Shown here piece after piece: positions 26,734 to 35,399 of a stretch of 50,022 nucleotides of DNA. Both the position numbers and the translations under genes were made by a program. The notes below the pieces were generated by a model. The model was not told the DNA's origin and ran no database searches. It was given only the letters and a program-made list of their open reading frames with translations. The DNA comes from Chrysochromulina tobinii (lineage: Eukaryota; Haptophyta; Prymnesiales; Chrysochromulinaceae). Where the stretch lies: the NCBI GenBank assembly GCA_001275005.1, contig JWZX01003351.1, positions 1-50,022 on the forward strand, given 5' to 3'. Positions within the stretch are counted from its first letter, which is position 1. Each line of letters starts with the position of its first letter.

Positions 26734-27537
26734 CTACAATTGACTGCGCACCGCATCGTACGTGCCAAAGATGACGGCCTGGCCGAGCCCAATCTTCCAC
26801 GCGCGCGCGCTCAAGCCGCGCGCGAAGGCGCCCAGCCCTTCGGAGGCGACGAGCTCGCGCACGGCGACGAGCGTGCCGCCGCTGCCCGCCGTGAGCGGAG
26901 TCGCCTGCATGTGCGTCTTGACCACATCGACCGGGTTTGTGAGCATCACGCTGAAGACGCCCGCACAGCCGCCGGCGAGAACCGCCGGCGCGGGCGCCTG
27001 CCACGCCGTGAGATAGGTCTTCATCTGTTCGAAGACGGCGAAGCGCGCGCCGTTGGCAACCATCTGCCTCGCTGCCGTTGGGCCGGCGCCTAGCCAGAGG
27101 CCGGTGACACCCTGCTGTGCGAGCACGCGTGCAGCCGCGCGGGCCACCGATGCGGTGCCGCCTGAGCCCGCCGCACCGCCCACCTCCGTCTGGCGCAGCA
27201 CCTTGAGCCGCTCTGTTGGAGCAACCCACACCAGCGCCTCGACAAGGCCGGCGAGTGTCCCCGCCAACAAGGCGTTGCCTGTGCGACTGCGAAACTCCTC
27301 ATAGGCTACGTAGCGCAGGGCTGTCTTGCCAGCCACCTGCGCGATTGCCGGCTGCATGCCGTAATAGAGGCCGCCGACGCCGGCACGTCGAATCGTGTCT
27401 GCCATCGACGCCAGCATGCCCGGTGGCCCGCACTTGAGCTGCAGGCGATTCTTGGTGACTTCGAAAGGCATTGTGACGACCGTCTCCACGCTACCCGCAC
27501 CCGCGCCCGCTACGAGGGCTTTGTGCGAGTCGCGCAT
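26734..27537 (-). CDS. Mitochondrial carrier family (SLC25) protein, tricarboxylate-carrier-like
   Basis: 267 residues with the threefold carrier repeat. The signature PX[DE]XX[KR] elements are PFEVTKNRLQ, PTERLKVLRQ and NPVDVVKTHMQ, each followed by the Gly/aromatic helix region (GVGGLYYGM, GVTGLWLGAG, GLGAFARGLS). Six transmembrane helices are predicted. The second repeat (APTERLKVLRQTE) and the short loops resemble citrate/tricarboxylate carriers (SLC25A1), but substrate residues cannot be confirmed by eye. It is probably in the mitochondrial inner membrane. It is divergent from the light-harvesting gene with about 165 bp between, which contains repeats of CAAGT. Confidence 0.85.
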   Translation of the reverse strand: MRDSHKALVAGAGAGSVETVVTMPFEVTKNRLQLKCGPPGMLASMADTIRRAGVGGLYYGMQPAIAQVAGKTALRYVAYEEFRSRTGNALLAGTLAGLVEALVWVAPTERLKVLRQTEVGGAAGSGGTASVARAAARVLAQQGVTGLWLGAGPTAARQMVANGARFAVFEQMKTYLTAWQAPAPAVLAGGCAGVFSVMLTNPVDVVKTHMQATPLTAGSGGTLVAVRELVASEGLGAFARGLSARAWKIGLGQAVIFGTYDAVRSQL

Positions 27538-27701
27538 TGGTACAGGAACTGCTTCCGATCTTTGTCAAGCCCATGCCAGGCAAGTCAAGTCAAGCACCGC
27601 GCCACCAAGATTCGGCTGAGAAAAGACTGACAAGATAACACGCACAAGACCCGCTTGAAATTCGTCCGTCACGAGGAACTTGAACTTTCCCCACAACAAA
27701 A

Positions 27702-28718
27702 ATGAAAAATGGTCTCTCGGCTCGAGATCCATTTATTATCTGTGCGGTGCGACACCTCGAGCTCGCCGTCGCCCTTCGCGCGCGCACCATGGCTGGAGTG
27801 GCAGCGATGAGGAGCAGGGGGGTGGGGAGGTGGCGCAGATCCATGCGATTGCTGCTGATGGCCTGAAGTGCCATAGCCTCTTTGGATATCAGCTGCTCGC
27901 CCGGCCGTCGTCGCTCTCGAAGTCCTAATTGCGTCCTGCCCACCCTTTTGCTCGCAGTCGTAGTCATGATCGCCGCTCTTGCCATGCAGACGACCGCGTT
28001 CCAGGCGCCGGCCCTTAAGGCCCCAACGCGCGCCGTCGGCGCCTCCATGTTCGCGGAGGGCGACATTGGCGTCACCCTGCCGCTGGGCGTGTACGACCCG
28101 CTTGGCCTCATCGAGACCAAGGACATGCGCCGCTTCGAGATCATGGAGATCAAGCACGGCCGCGCGGCCATGCTCGGCTTCCTCCACGTGGTCCTCATCC
28201 ACGCTGGCGTCCGCCTGCCGGGCTACCTCTCCGCTGTCAACGGTGCGCAGTGCACTGACTGGCCGCAGCTTCCTCTTCATCTACTGCTGCAGCACGCGCG
28301 CCGTCGACCGCCCCTCGCCGGTCGTTGCACGCCTTGACCCTCGACTGCCCGCGTGCTCCGCGCAGATCTCAAGTTCTCGGACATGCCCGTTGGCTGCTTT
28401 GCCTCGCTCGAGGCGACGCCGACGCTCGGCTGGTTGCAGATCATGGCCTTCACCTGCGCTTCGGAGACGGGCTATGCGGGCACCACGTCGGGGCTGGTGA
28501 AGCAGTCGGCCTCCAAGGCGCCGGGCGACATCGGCGGCTCCCAGTGGAAGCGGTACTCCGATCCCGCGGAGAAGGCCTTCAAGCTCAACGTCGAGCGCAA
28601 CAACGGCCGTGCGGCCATGATGGGCATCACCGGCTGCCTCGTCCACGAGCTCCTCGGCGTCGACGCCCTGTACCCGACCGGCGGCCTGGGCGGTGCCGCG
28701 CCCGCGGCGATCCTGTAA
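27702..28718 (+). CDS. Fucoxanthin/chlorophyll a/c-binding light-harvesting protein (3 exons)
   Basis: The mature protein spans two certain exons: 27958-28242 and 28366-28718, separated by a 123-nt GT-AG intron that joins GYLSAVN to DLKFSDMPVG. LHC motifs are present in helix 1 (FEIMEIKHGRAAMLGFLH) and helix 3 (FKLNVERNNGRAAMMGITG), each with the Glu and His/Asn-Gly-Arg chlorophyll and salt-bridge residues. A strong acceptor (TTTGCTCGCAG) ends at 27957. Splicing from a 10-nt coding exon ATGAAAAATG (27702-27711) gives the signal peptide MKNVVVMIAALAMQTTAFQA, ending at an AFQAP motif typical of red-lineage complex plastids. Total 215 residues. If that exon is wrong, translation starts at 27966. 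The protein is thylakoid-bound and collects light for the photosystems. Confidence 0.88.
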
Positions 28719-29496
28719 GTAGGTCGCGAGGGCTCTTCTGTGCTGCGCTGCGATGTGGCCGGGCGCGCGTCGCGGGAGATATGTTGGCGTGCGCGAAGCC
28801 ATGAAAACGGAGTGAGAGTCAGAGGGGGACAGCGACGATGAACGCGTGTCGACCGTATCTAGAGCCACGGGCCTTCTGCGCCCCGTTGTCTTTGTGCTGT
28901 TGCGCAGCATGGAATTGAAAGACGACACACAAGACTAGCTTATTTTTTCGTGCGGAACCGCGCGGTATGCCGCCTAATGTCGCAGCTGCCTCGCCGGCGG
29001 GCGGCGGGGCGCGGCCGGGGGAGCCGGGGGCCCGCGCCCGGGCGGATTACCGAGCGCGCGCGCAGACCCCGCGCGCGCAGCACGTCAGTCTACGACGACC
29101 CCGCCGCACGCGTCACGCCCCGGCCCGACCGCACGCACAGGCGCACTGACACCCGAAAGGAAGCCCGTCTCGCGTGCGTCGACTCGGCATGCCGGACCGG
29201 ACGGGCGCATGCACGCGAGGTATCAGCGCCACGCGCACCGTCCATCCGTTCCATTCGAACTCCTGCGGCGGCGCGGCACCGGGGCCGGGGGCGGACTCCA
29301 ACTTGCGGTGCTCTTTGGGAGCAAGGCAACCACTGGGCGGGCAGCGTAGACCGAGAGCCACCATCAGCACGACACGCTGAGCGCAGGCCGCGCCGTCCGT
29401 TGCGCCCGACTGCGGGGGCACAATAATGCATCGAGATCATTGAGGGACAGTTCGGATCCGGTCGACGGCAATCGGCGGCTATGATCAGCGTGGATC
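28719..29496. other. Convergent intergenic region, partly GC-saturated
   Basis: Between the 3' ends of the LHC (plus) and phosphate transporter (minus) genes. A stretch at about 28977-29110 is dominated by CGCGCG-type alternation and G-runs. Open frames there are Arg/Ala/Pro-only and not credible. No RNA gene identified. Confidence 0.55.
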
Positions 29497-31209
29497 CTAC
29501 AGCCACCTGCTTCCCGCCGGAGGCGGCGAGCTCGTCTGGTGTGCGGTGAGATCGCGGCAGATGGCATCGTTGGCGTAGAAGGGGAGCATACTTTCGAAGA
29601 TTGCGACACTCACGAGCGCCGCGAGAGGGATGGTGACCGCCCAGCCAATGAGAATCTTGGTGAGCATCCCGAAATTGAGCTCCGCGTCGCGCGCGGCACG
29701 CATCTTCGCGACGAGGCCCACGCCGATAATCGAGCCGACGAGGCAGTGCGAGGTCGAGACCGCCAGCCCGAGGACCGTTGAGAGGAGCACTGCGATCCCG
29801 GTGCCCATCTGCACCGCGTACGAGCGCGAGGGCGTGAGCTTCGTGATCTTGGAGCCGACCGTGGTGATCGTGCGATCGCCCAGCACCAGGATGCCCAGCA
29901 CGAAGCCGGACGCGCCGAGCAAGAGCACCCAGGGAGGGATCTCGGGGATCGCGTTGATGTCGCCAGATGGCCACGAGAGCGCGACCAGCAGCGCCGCCAG
30001 GGGGCCGATTGAATTGCCCAGGTCGTTCCCGCCGTGCGCGAACGCCACGGTCATGGCAGAGAGGATGAGCAGCGGCACAAACGGGCGCTCCTCCTCCGCC
30101 ACTACGGGGAGGCCGTCGCCCTCTCCGCTCGCGCCACCTTCGACGTCTTCTCGCGCCAAATGGCCCATGCCTGCTGCCTTGTCGCCATACCTTTCCGCTA
30201 AATGCCTGATGCTGCCGCTGCCACCGTCGCGCACGCGCAAGATGAGGTCCCGATCCGGCGGTGGCTCCTTGTTGGTGCGGCAGAGCAGCCCGCCCAGGAA
30301 GCCCACCACGTCCAGGCCACCTGGGTGGCTCGACGTCTTCTTCACGGGCGACCCCTCCGGCTCGCTATCGCTCTCGGTCGCCGGACCTTCTGGGGGGCCC
30401 CAGAGGGGCGCGCCGGTGCCATGGCTCTTCGACGAGCTGGGCGTGCTGCTCAGCATCTCAAGACCGCTCGCTTGAGCGCTGGGGCGGCGGGCGGCGCAGC
30501 ACGAGGCGACGATGGCCACGAAGATTCCAAGGGCGGCCGACGCGCCCACGGCACGCTCAAGCGGGTGGATGCGGAGGACGGCGGGCCCGGCGACGACGAG
30601 GAAGGCGGCGGCGATGAAGACGGTGGCGGCGATGAGCACGGGCTGCAGCGCGTGCGCGCTGCGCGCAGGGTCCGCCGTCTCGTGCACCGCACACGAAATG
30701 AGCCCGTACAGCAGACCGGACGTGATGCAGCCTGTCATCGGGCTCGCGACCCAAGCGATGAGTGTGGCTGTGAGTGGTGCGACGCCGAGCGAGCTCACGC
30801 CGTGCGCTGCGATGCCCACGGCCGCGAGACCGCTGATGACGCCGTGCGTCGCCGAGATGGGTAGCCCGTAGAGCGTCGCGAGCAGAGTGGTCGAGCCGGT
30901 ACCCCCGAGCACACTGAGCATGCCCACGCCGAACAGGAGCACGCCTTCGCAGCCGTCGGCCGCAAATGAGGAGGGCTCGATGACGCCCTTGGCGATGGAC
31001 TTGGCGACGAACGAGCCGAGCGAGACTGCGCCCGCAAACTCGGCGATCGCGCCGAAGAGGATGGCCTGTTTGAGTGTGAGCGCGCCCGCGCCGTACGAGG
31101 TGCCGACCGAGTTGGCAATGTCGTTGGCGGCGTTGGAAAATGCGACCACCAGGCAGCCGAAGATGCCGAGGATGACGAGCTCCGGCCGCTCCTCTAACTC
31201 GGCAAACAT
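29497..31209 (-). CDS. PiT-family (SLC20/PHO4) phosphate transporter
   Basis: 570 residues. Both PiT signature repeats are present: FSNAANDIANSVGTSYGAGAL near residue 24 and FAHGGNDLGNSIGPLAALL near residue 390, the GANDVANS-type motifs that line the substrate path. About 10-12 hydrophobic helices are split by a hydrophilic central loop (about 255-370) rich in Ser/Gly, as in eukaryotic PiT proteins. These proteins import inorganic phosphate with Na+ or H+ at the plasma membrane or plastid envelope. No obvious cleavable targeting peptide precedes the first helix, favouring the plasma membrane. Single exon. The gene starts 745 bp or more from the FNT gene, which lies upstream on the same strand. 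Confidence 0.92.
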   Translation of the reverse strand: MFAELEERPELVILGIFGCLVVAFSNAANDIANSVGTSYGAGALTLKQAILFGAIAEFAGAVSLGSFVAKSIAKGVIEPSSFAADGCEGVLLFGVGMLSVLGGTGSTTLLATLYGLPISATHGVISGLAAVGIAAHGVSSLGVAPLTATLIAWVASPMTGCITSGLLYGLISCAVHETADPARSAHALQPVLIAATVFIAAAFLVVAGPAVLRIHPLERAVGASAALGIFVAIVASCCAARRPSAQASGLEMLSSTPSSSKSHGTGAPLWGPPEGPATESDSEPEGSPVKKTSSHPGGLDVVGFLGGLLCRTNKEPPPDRDLILRVRDGGSGSIRHLAERYGDKAAGMGHLAREDVEGGASGEGDGLPVVAEEERPFVPLLILSAMTVAFAHGGNDLGNSIGPLAALLVALSWPSGDINAIPEIPPWVLLLGASGFVLGILVLGDRTITTVGSKITKLTPSRSYAVQMGTGIAVLLSTVLGLAVSTSHCLVGSIIGVGLVAKMRAARDAELNFGMLTKILIGWAVTIPLAALVSVAIFESMLPFYANDAICRDLTAHQTSSPPPAGSRWL

Positions 31210-31949
31210 GGGAATCGAATAGTTTTCCTACGAACACTATGAGAGTGTGAAAAGTCTAGTATGAATACCTTTGCGATACGCTATCGACAGTATCATGACC
31301 ACAAGAACCCGGTCAGCTGACTTGCACTGCCGCTGGATGGCATGTTCATGTTTATGAAGGATGGGTATGTAACGGTCGTTTGTCCACGTGAGACCGCCCT
31401 TGAGTGCTCGTGACGCGAGATAAATTAGGATTTGGGCAATTGGATTTGGGTACAATTATTGGACGGCCCATCAGACGAGACTGACAGACTGAATGAGACT
31501 GAGTTACGTTCACATTATAGAGACATTCCTGCCACTCGGGTACCACCCACCCCTGGGGCAACGAAGTCGATAGGTGTGGGTACCCCCCGCCCCCTAGCCC
31601 TTGTACCGTACCGCCGCTACCGTACCCCGGCTTCGTCTTCGAACCTGGCTACCCTCCCGGCCCTCCCCCCCCTTGGCAGAGAGAGAGCTCGATAGGGGAC
31701 CACATTGAGTATGCAACCCAATGAACTACAATGGTAGTCCACTGGATCGGCGCGGTAAACAACGGCCAGTTCGGCTGCAGCGCGCGTGCCAAGCGTGCAT
31801 TCATATGCACGACGCGCACATACGCGAACCCTCACACGCGGGACGCCCCATGCTTATGATGATTTTCGTCATCGGGGATGGATGTGGTCTCGGTACGCCC
31901 TGTGGTCTCTGACTGTGACTCTGACTGAGGAGGGGAATCAAGTCAGGGT
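31210..31949. other. Intergenic region between PiT and FNT genes
   Basis: Upstream of the PiT start on the minus strand. It contains simple low-complexity stretches: a CCGTACC-type repeat around 31605-31630 and a C-rich run around 31580-31690. No credible gene. Confidence 0.55.
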
Positions 31950-31997
31950 GTTCTAGAGCTTGGTGGCGTTGCCGTTCTAGAGCTTGGTGGCGTTGCC
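31950..31997. repeat. Perfect 24-bp tandem duplication across the FNT stop codon
   Basis: Units at 31950-31973 and 31974-31997 are identical. The FNT gene reads into the second unit and stops there (TAG at 31979-31977). The first unit therefore repeats the last seven codons and stop downstream of the gene. Confidence 0.9.
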
Positions 31998-33004
31998 AAG
32001 CTTGCCGAACTGGAATGAGTAGCCAGCTGCCACCACGACTGCACCGGCGATGGCGTTGCCAATAGTCGCGGGGATCATATTTTTCACGATCGTGTCAGCG
32101 ATTGACAACTTGGCGCCGCCGAGCAGCCCAAGCGGCAACAGGAACATGTTGGCGACGGAGTGCTCGAGGCCAACTGCGAGGCACGAAGGCACAGCAACGT
32201 TACGGGCAGGCGGGAGGGCGATGGCCATAAGTCGAATGCAGGAAAAGTTCCCCCAGGCGGTCACGGAACCTTGGAAAGAAGGGAGCAAGGCGGGCAGAGC
32301 GGGCAGAGCGTACTGGCCACAAACATCGAGATCGGAAACCAAATGCCGACCATCTTGCCTGCGAGGTCGTTGGCCGCGCCTGCCATAAAAACGGCCATGC
32401 AGACGCACCAGTTGCACATGATCGCCTTGACGACGGTCGGCATAAATGCGCCAGAGCACTTTTTCATGGCGGTGGCCACGGCGAGCTCCTGAACGCCGCC
32501 GGTTAGGATTCCAGTGTACTGCGCCGCGAGTGCGAGGAGTCCGCAGCCAACGACGTTTCCGAAAAATGAGACGGACCAGCTCTTGACTAAGTCATCAAGC
32601 GAGATTAGGCCCTCGTACAGTGCTGCCGCCACGGAAGCGCTGTTGCCAGTGAAGAGCTGGCCGCCCGACATCAGGATCAGCAGGAGGTTGACTGGGAAGA
32701 GCGCCGCGAAGATCATCTTTTGCATGCCCGGATTGGATGAGGCTATGCCTGGGACGCTGCCGGATACGACCGTCGCAAGTAGCCCGCCCAACCCGACGTA
32801 GCCTCCGCCCATGATTGATTGGTGCAGAATCTTGATCAGCGGCATTTTGGCGTTGTCGCGGCCCTTGGCGGCCATGCCAAGGTATGCGTCCTTGGGAGTC
32901 TTGACCGAGGAAACATCGGTGACGGCGCCCCCGCCGCGGAATCTTAGCAGGGCGGGCCGAGCCTCAGCCGAGACGGCCAGCAGCAGAACGAACGCGAGCT
33001 TCAT
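31977..33004 (-). CDS. Formate/nitrite transporter family protein (NAR1-like), 2 exons
   Basis: Exons 33004-32314 and 32173-31977, joined by a 140-nt GT-AG intron, restore FVAIGLEHSVANMF, the conserved FNT core. The product has 295 residues with six predicted helices. Family motifs are GGGYVGLGG, FPVNLLLILMSGGQLFTGNS, SVSFFGNVVG, AIMCNWCVCMAVFMAGAAND, LEHSVANMFLLPLG and NMIPATIGNAIAGAVVVAAGY. The chosen Met gives a signal peptide (MKLAFVLLLAVSAEA) followed by a basic ARPALLRFRGGG, which looks like bipartite plastid targeting. NAR1-type proteins bring nitrite into the plastid for reduction; the substrate here (nitrite, formate or bicarbonate) is inferred. The frame is open further upstream to 33103, but that would bury the signal peptide. 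Confidence 0.87.
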
Positions 33005-33671
33005 GGGATCCGCGAGGTCTTCGAGGTTTCGTCGAGAGAGGGCACCCGAGATTTCGTACGAGCCGGAGATTTGCCTGATTTGCCGCGCCATTCTAAAGAC
33101 CAAACATTGCCGAGCGAGGCGCAGATCGGAACGAGAACTGAGGCTATCGGTTGAGTTCTCTGGCGTCGTGCGGTTCGTTTACGAAGTGCAAAATTAAGCT
33201 AGGATTCCTACTTTATGAAGGTGGCGAGAAGGTGGACCCGCGACCTTGCCCGCGACACATTGTTTCATACCTTAACGATTGTGCCGTGACACACTAGGAA
33301 CCTAACATCTACTTCCCAGCACGACTCCTCCAACGAAGAGAGGCGTTGGACCGTTGGTGTATGCCTGTATCGGTGTCGTTATCGTATATCGAGACCCGCC
33401 TCGTGCACCTCGAGCATATCGTATACACACGATACAGGATAAAACAGGTGGTACAGAGCATTGGTACAGAGCCGTGCGCGCTGTCACAGGCGGTGTCTTA
33501 GCGCGGTGTCCGTAACGGCAGGACCGCGCGGTGCATCGAGCTACACTCCTGTACCGGCTAAGTACGAAGTATCGCCAGCTGACCCGTAAATTTTCCAGGG
33601 GTTACCTCGGCGCCTACCTCGGACCTACAAAGGCCTCGCCTCTCACCACCCACGACATATCGAGATTGGCC
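33005..33671. other. Intergenic region between FNT and septin genes
   Basis: Upstream of the FNT gene and downstream of the septin gene, both on the minus strand. It holds a palindromic GACCGCGCGGT word near 33522. No gene or RNA recognised. Confidence 0.5.
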
Positions 33672-35151
33672 TCACGCCTTGGCCGCCTTCAGCCTGGCGG
33701 GCAAGGCGAGCCCAAAGAGCAGCAGGCCCCTGGCGCGCTTTGCAAACACGTTGAGCGCGCCGAGAGCCGCATGCATGACCCACTGCGGGTTGCCCAGGAG
33801 CCCCTCGATCGACGCGCGCGCTGAGGCCACCCACTGGGGGCGTACCTGACGAGGGAGGCAATCAAACGTCATCAGTGGTAGCTCATCAGCGGCAATCAGT
33901 GAGCGTGATTGGGGGCATGATTGGGAGCGTACCAGACTGAGCACGCCCGTGACGGCGCACGTGAGCGCGGAGGTACGAATGAGGAGCATCGCTGAGCGGC
34001 CAACAAACCGCTCGCGTGCGAGTGCAGCCGCCTGCCGCCTGGCGTGCTCGGCCTCCACCTTGCGCCGGCCGGCAGCATACGACGTCTCATAGAGCTCGAG
34101 AGTCCTAAGGCCTCGCACACGCCATCAGTCGTCATCAGAGGGCATTAGAGGGCATCAGAGGTCATCAGTAGCCAGCACCGGTGCTTGGCGGCGACCATAG
34201 AGGAGGCTCCATCAGACGCAATCAGAGGGCATCAGAGGCCATTAGTGGCCATCACCGGCGCTTGGCGGCGACCATAGAGGAGGCGAAGAGCATGGAGCGC
34301 AGTGTGGAAAGGTCCGAGTGCTGGGGGTCCTCGACACAGCACGTGCCCCATGGGTAGATGCGCGTGCCGTCCTCGCTCGAGCACACCGCAAAGGGCGGCG
34401 GCTGCGTCGTCGAGCGAGAGAGCACGCGCCCGACCTTGGCGTCGGCCGACACCGCCGCGTCCGCCTCCAGGCCAACCGCCCCTTGAGTCAACGGAGTCAA
34501 GGGGCCGGCTGCAACGGCGGTATCTGACAGTTGAAAGATCTTGACGCCCGAGGCGCGCAGCTCGGAGAGGATGAGGCGACGAAAGGCATCGCGCTCGGCG
34601 AGCGTCATCGTGTCCGACTTGGCAATGATCGGAACCAGATTAATGTGCGGCTCTAGGCGGCGCATGAACTCGAGGTCGACCCCCTTGAGCCGGTGCGCTG
34701 CGATAAAGTAAAGGCAAACGTGCACGAGGCCATCGCGCTGCAGCGCGAGGGCGGGGGCATTCTGCGAGGGCGGCGCGCTGAGCATGTCGTAATGGTCCAT
34801 GTACCGCTGCTGCACGTACTCGATGATGGAATTGATCCACGGCGTGCTGTCCACCTGGTCACCGTAGCCCGGGCAATCGACGACGGTGATCTCGACCGGG
34901 AATCCGTCGTTGTCGACCTTGTGCACAATCTCCTTGATCTCGGTCGTGCGTGCCGTCAGCGTCGCCGGCACATACGCTGCGCCGTGCAGCATATCGTCGG
35001 GCACGAACGGACGCAGCAGCGCGCGGGTGAAGGTCGTCTTGCCGAGGCCGCTCTCGCCGACGAGCATGATCCGGAAGTTGATGCCCGAGCGCTGCCACTC
35101 GGCGTTGAGCTGGGCACTCAGCTGAAGAGACTCGCGGGAGCGAGTGGACAT
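33672..35151 (-). CDS. Septin GTPase with hydrophobic C-terminal tail (3 exons)
   Basis: Exons 35151-34256, 34104-33933 and 33845-33672, with GT-AG introns of 151 and 87 nt, give 413 residues. GTPase motifs: G1 VGESGLGKTT (about 31-40), G3 VVDCPGYGDQ, and G4 IAKSD. The septin-specific element PWGTCCVEDPQHSDLSTLR precedes RSMLFASSM. Exon 2 continues with TLELYETSYAAGRR, matching the septin HYENYR region. Instead of a coiled coil, the tail contains a hydrophobic segment (SAMLLIRTSALTCAVTGVLSL) and an amphipathic, basic end (KRARGLLLFGLALPARLKAA). Septins form GTP-bound filaments at membranes; this tail suggests direct membrane insertion. The second intron is in frame and could be retained. A 77-bp duplication covers the exon 1 donor. 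It is divergent from the kinesin gene. Confidence 0.85.
34183..34336. repeat. 77-bp tandem duplication over the septin exon 1/intron 1 boundary
   Basis: A core GCTTGGCGGCGACCATAGAG word plus GAGGC occurs at 34183-34207 and 34260-34284, exactly 77 bp apart. The flanks are also similar (CATCAGAGG words, CCAGCACCGG versus CCATCACCGG). On the minus strand each copy carries a GT donor-like site (CACCG|GTGCTG and CGCCG|GTGATG). Short CATCAGAGG units recur through 34120-34245. The exact outer limits are approximate. Confidence 0.7.
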
Positions 35152-35399
35152 CGCACTGCGTGTGAGGCGGCGGCGGCGGAGGCGGCGGCGGCGGAGAAGC
35201 TCGCGAATAAAAAGGGCCAGGCTTCACACCAGAATTCGCAAAAGTGTGTGGCCGCAGAGTCTCGAGTTCTCGTGACGTGGTTTCGTTTTGCGATACGAGT
35301 CGTCCGATACCGCTTTTTGACTTGACTTGACTTGACTTGGTCGAAGGCGTTGGTCGATCATTGGTCCTCTCGAGCAGGTCTCGAACGCCCATCCTCACG
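35152..35399. promoter_or_regulatory. Divergent septin/kinesin promoter with CTTGA pentamer repeat
   Basis: A 248-bp spacer separates two start codons. It contains (GGC)n/(GAG) tracts next to the septin start and a (CTTGA)n run at 35317-35340, 60 bp before the kinesin ATG. The same pentamer, inverted, occurs in the carrier/LHC divergent promoter (27581-27594). Confidence 0.45.

Noticed and set aside
26537-27229. Long minus-strand frame overlapping the mitochondrial carrier
   Set aside because: An alternate-frame shadow; the carrier frame holds all three signature motifs.
28281-28928. Minus-strand frame across the LHC exon 2
   Set aside because: Antisense of a conserved LHC helix region, with no independent similarity.
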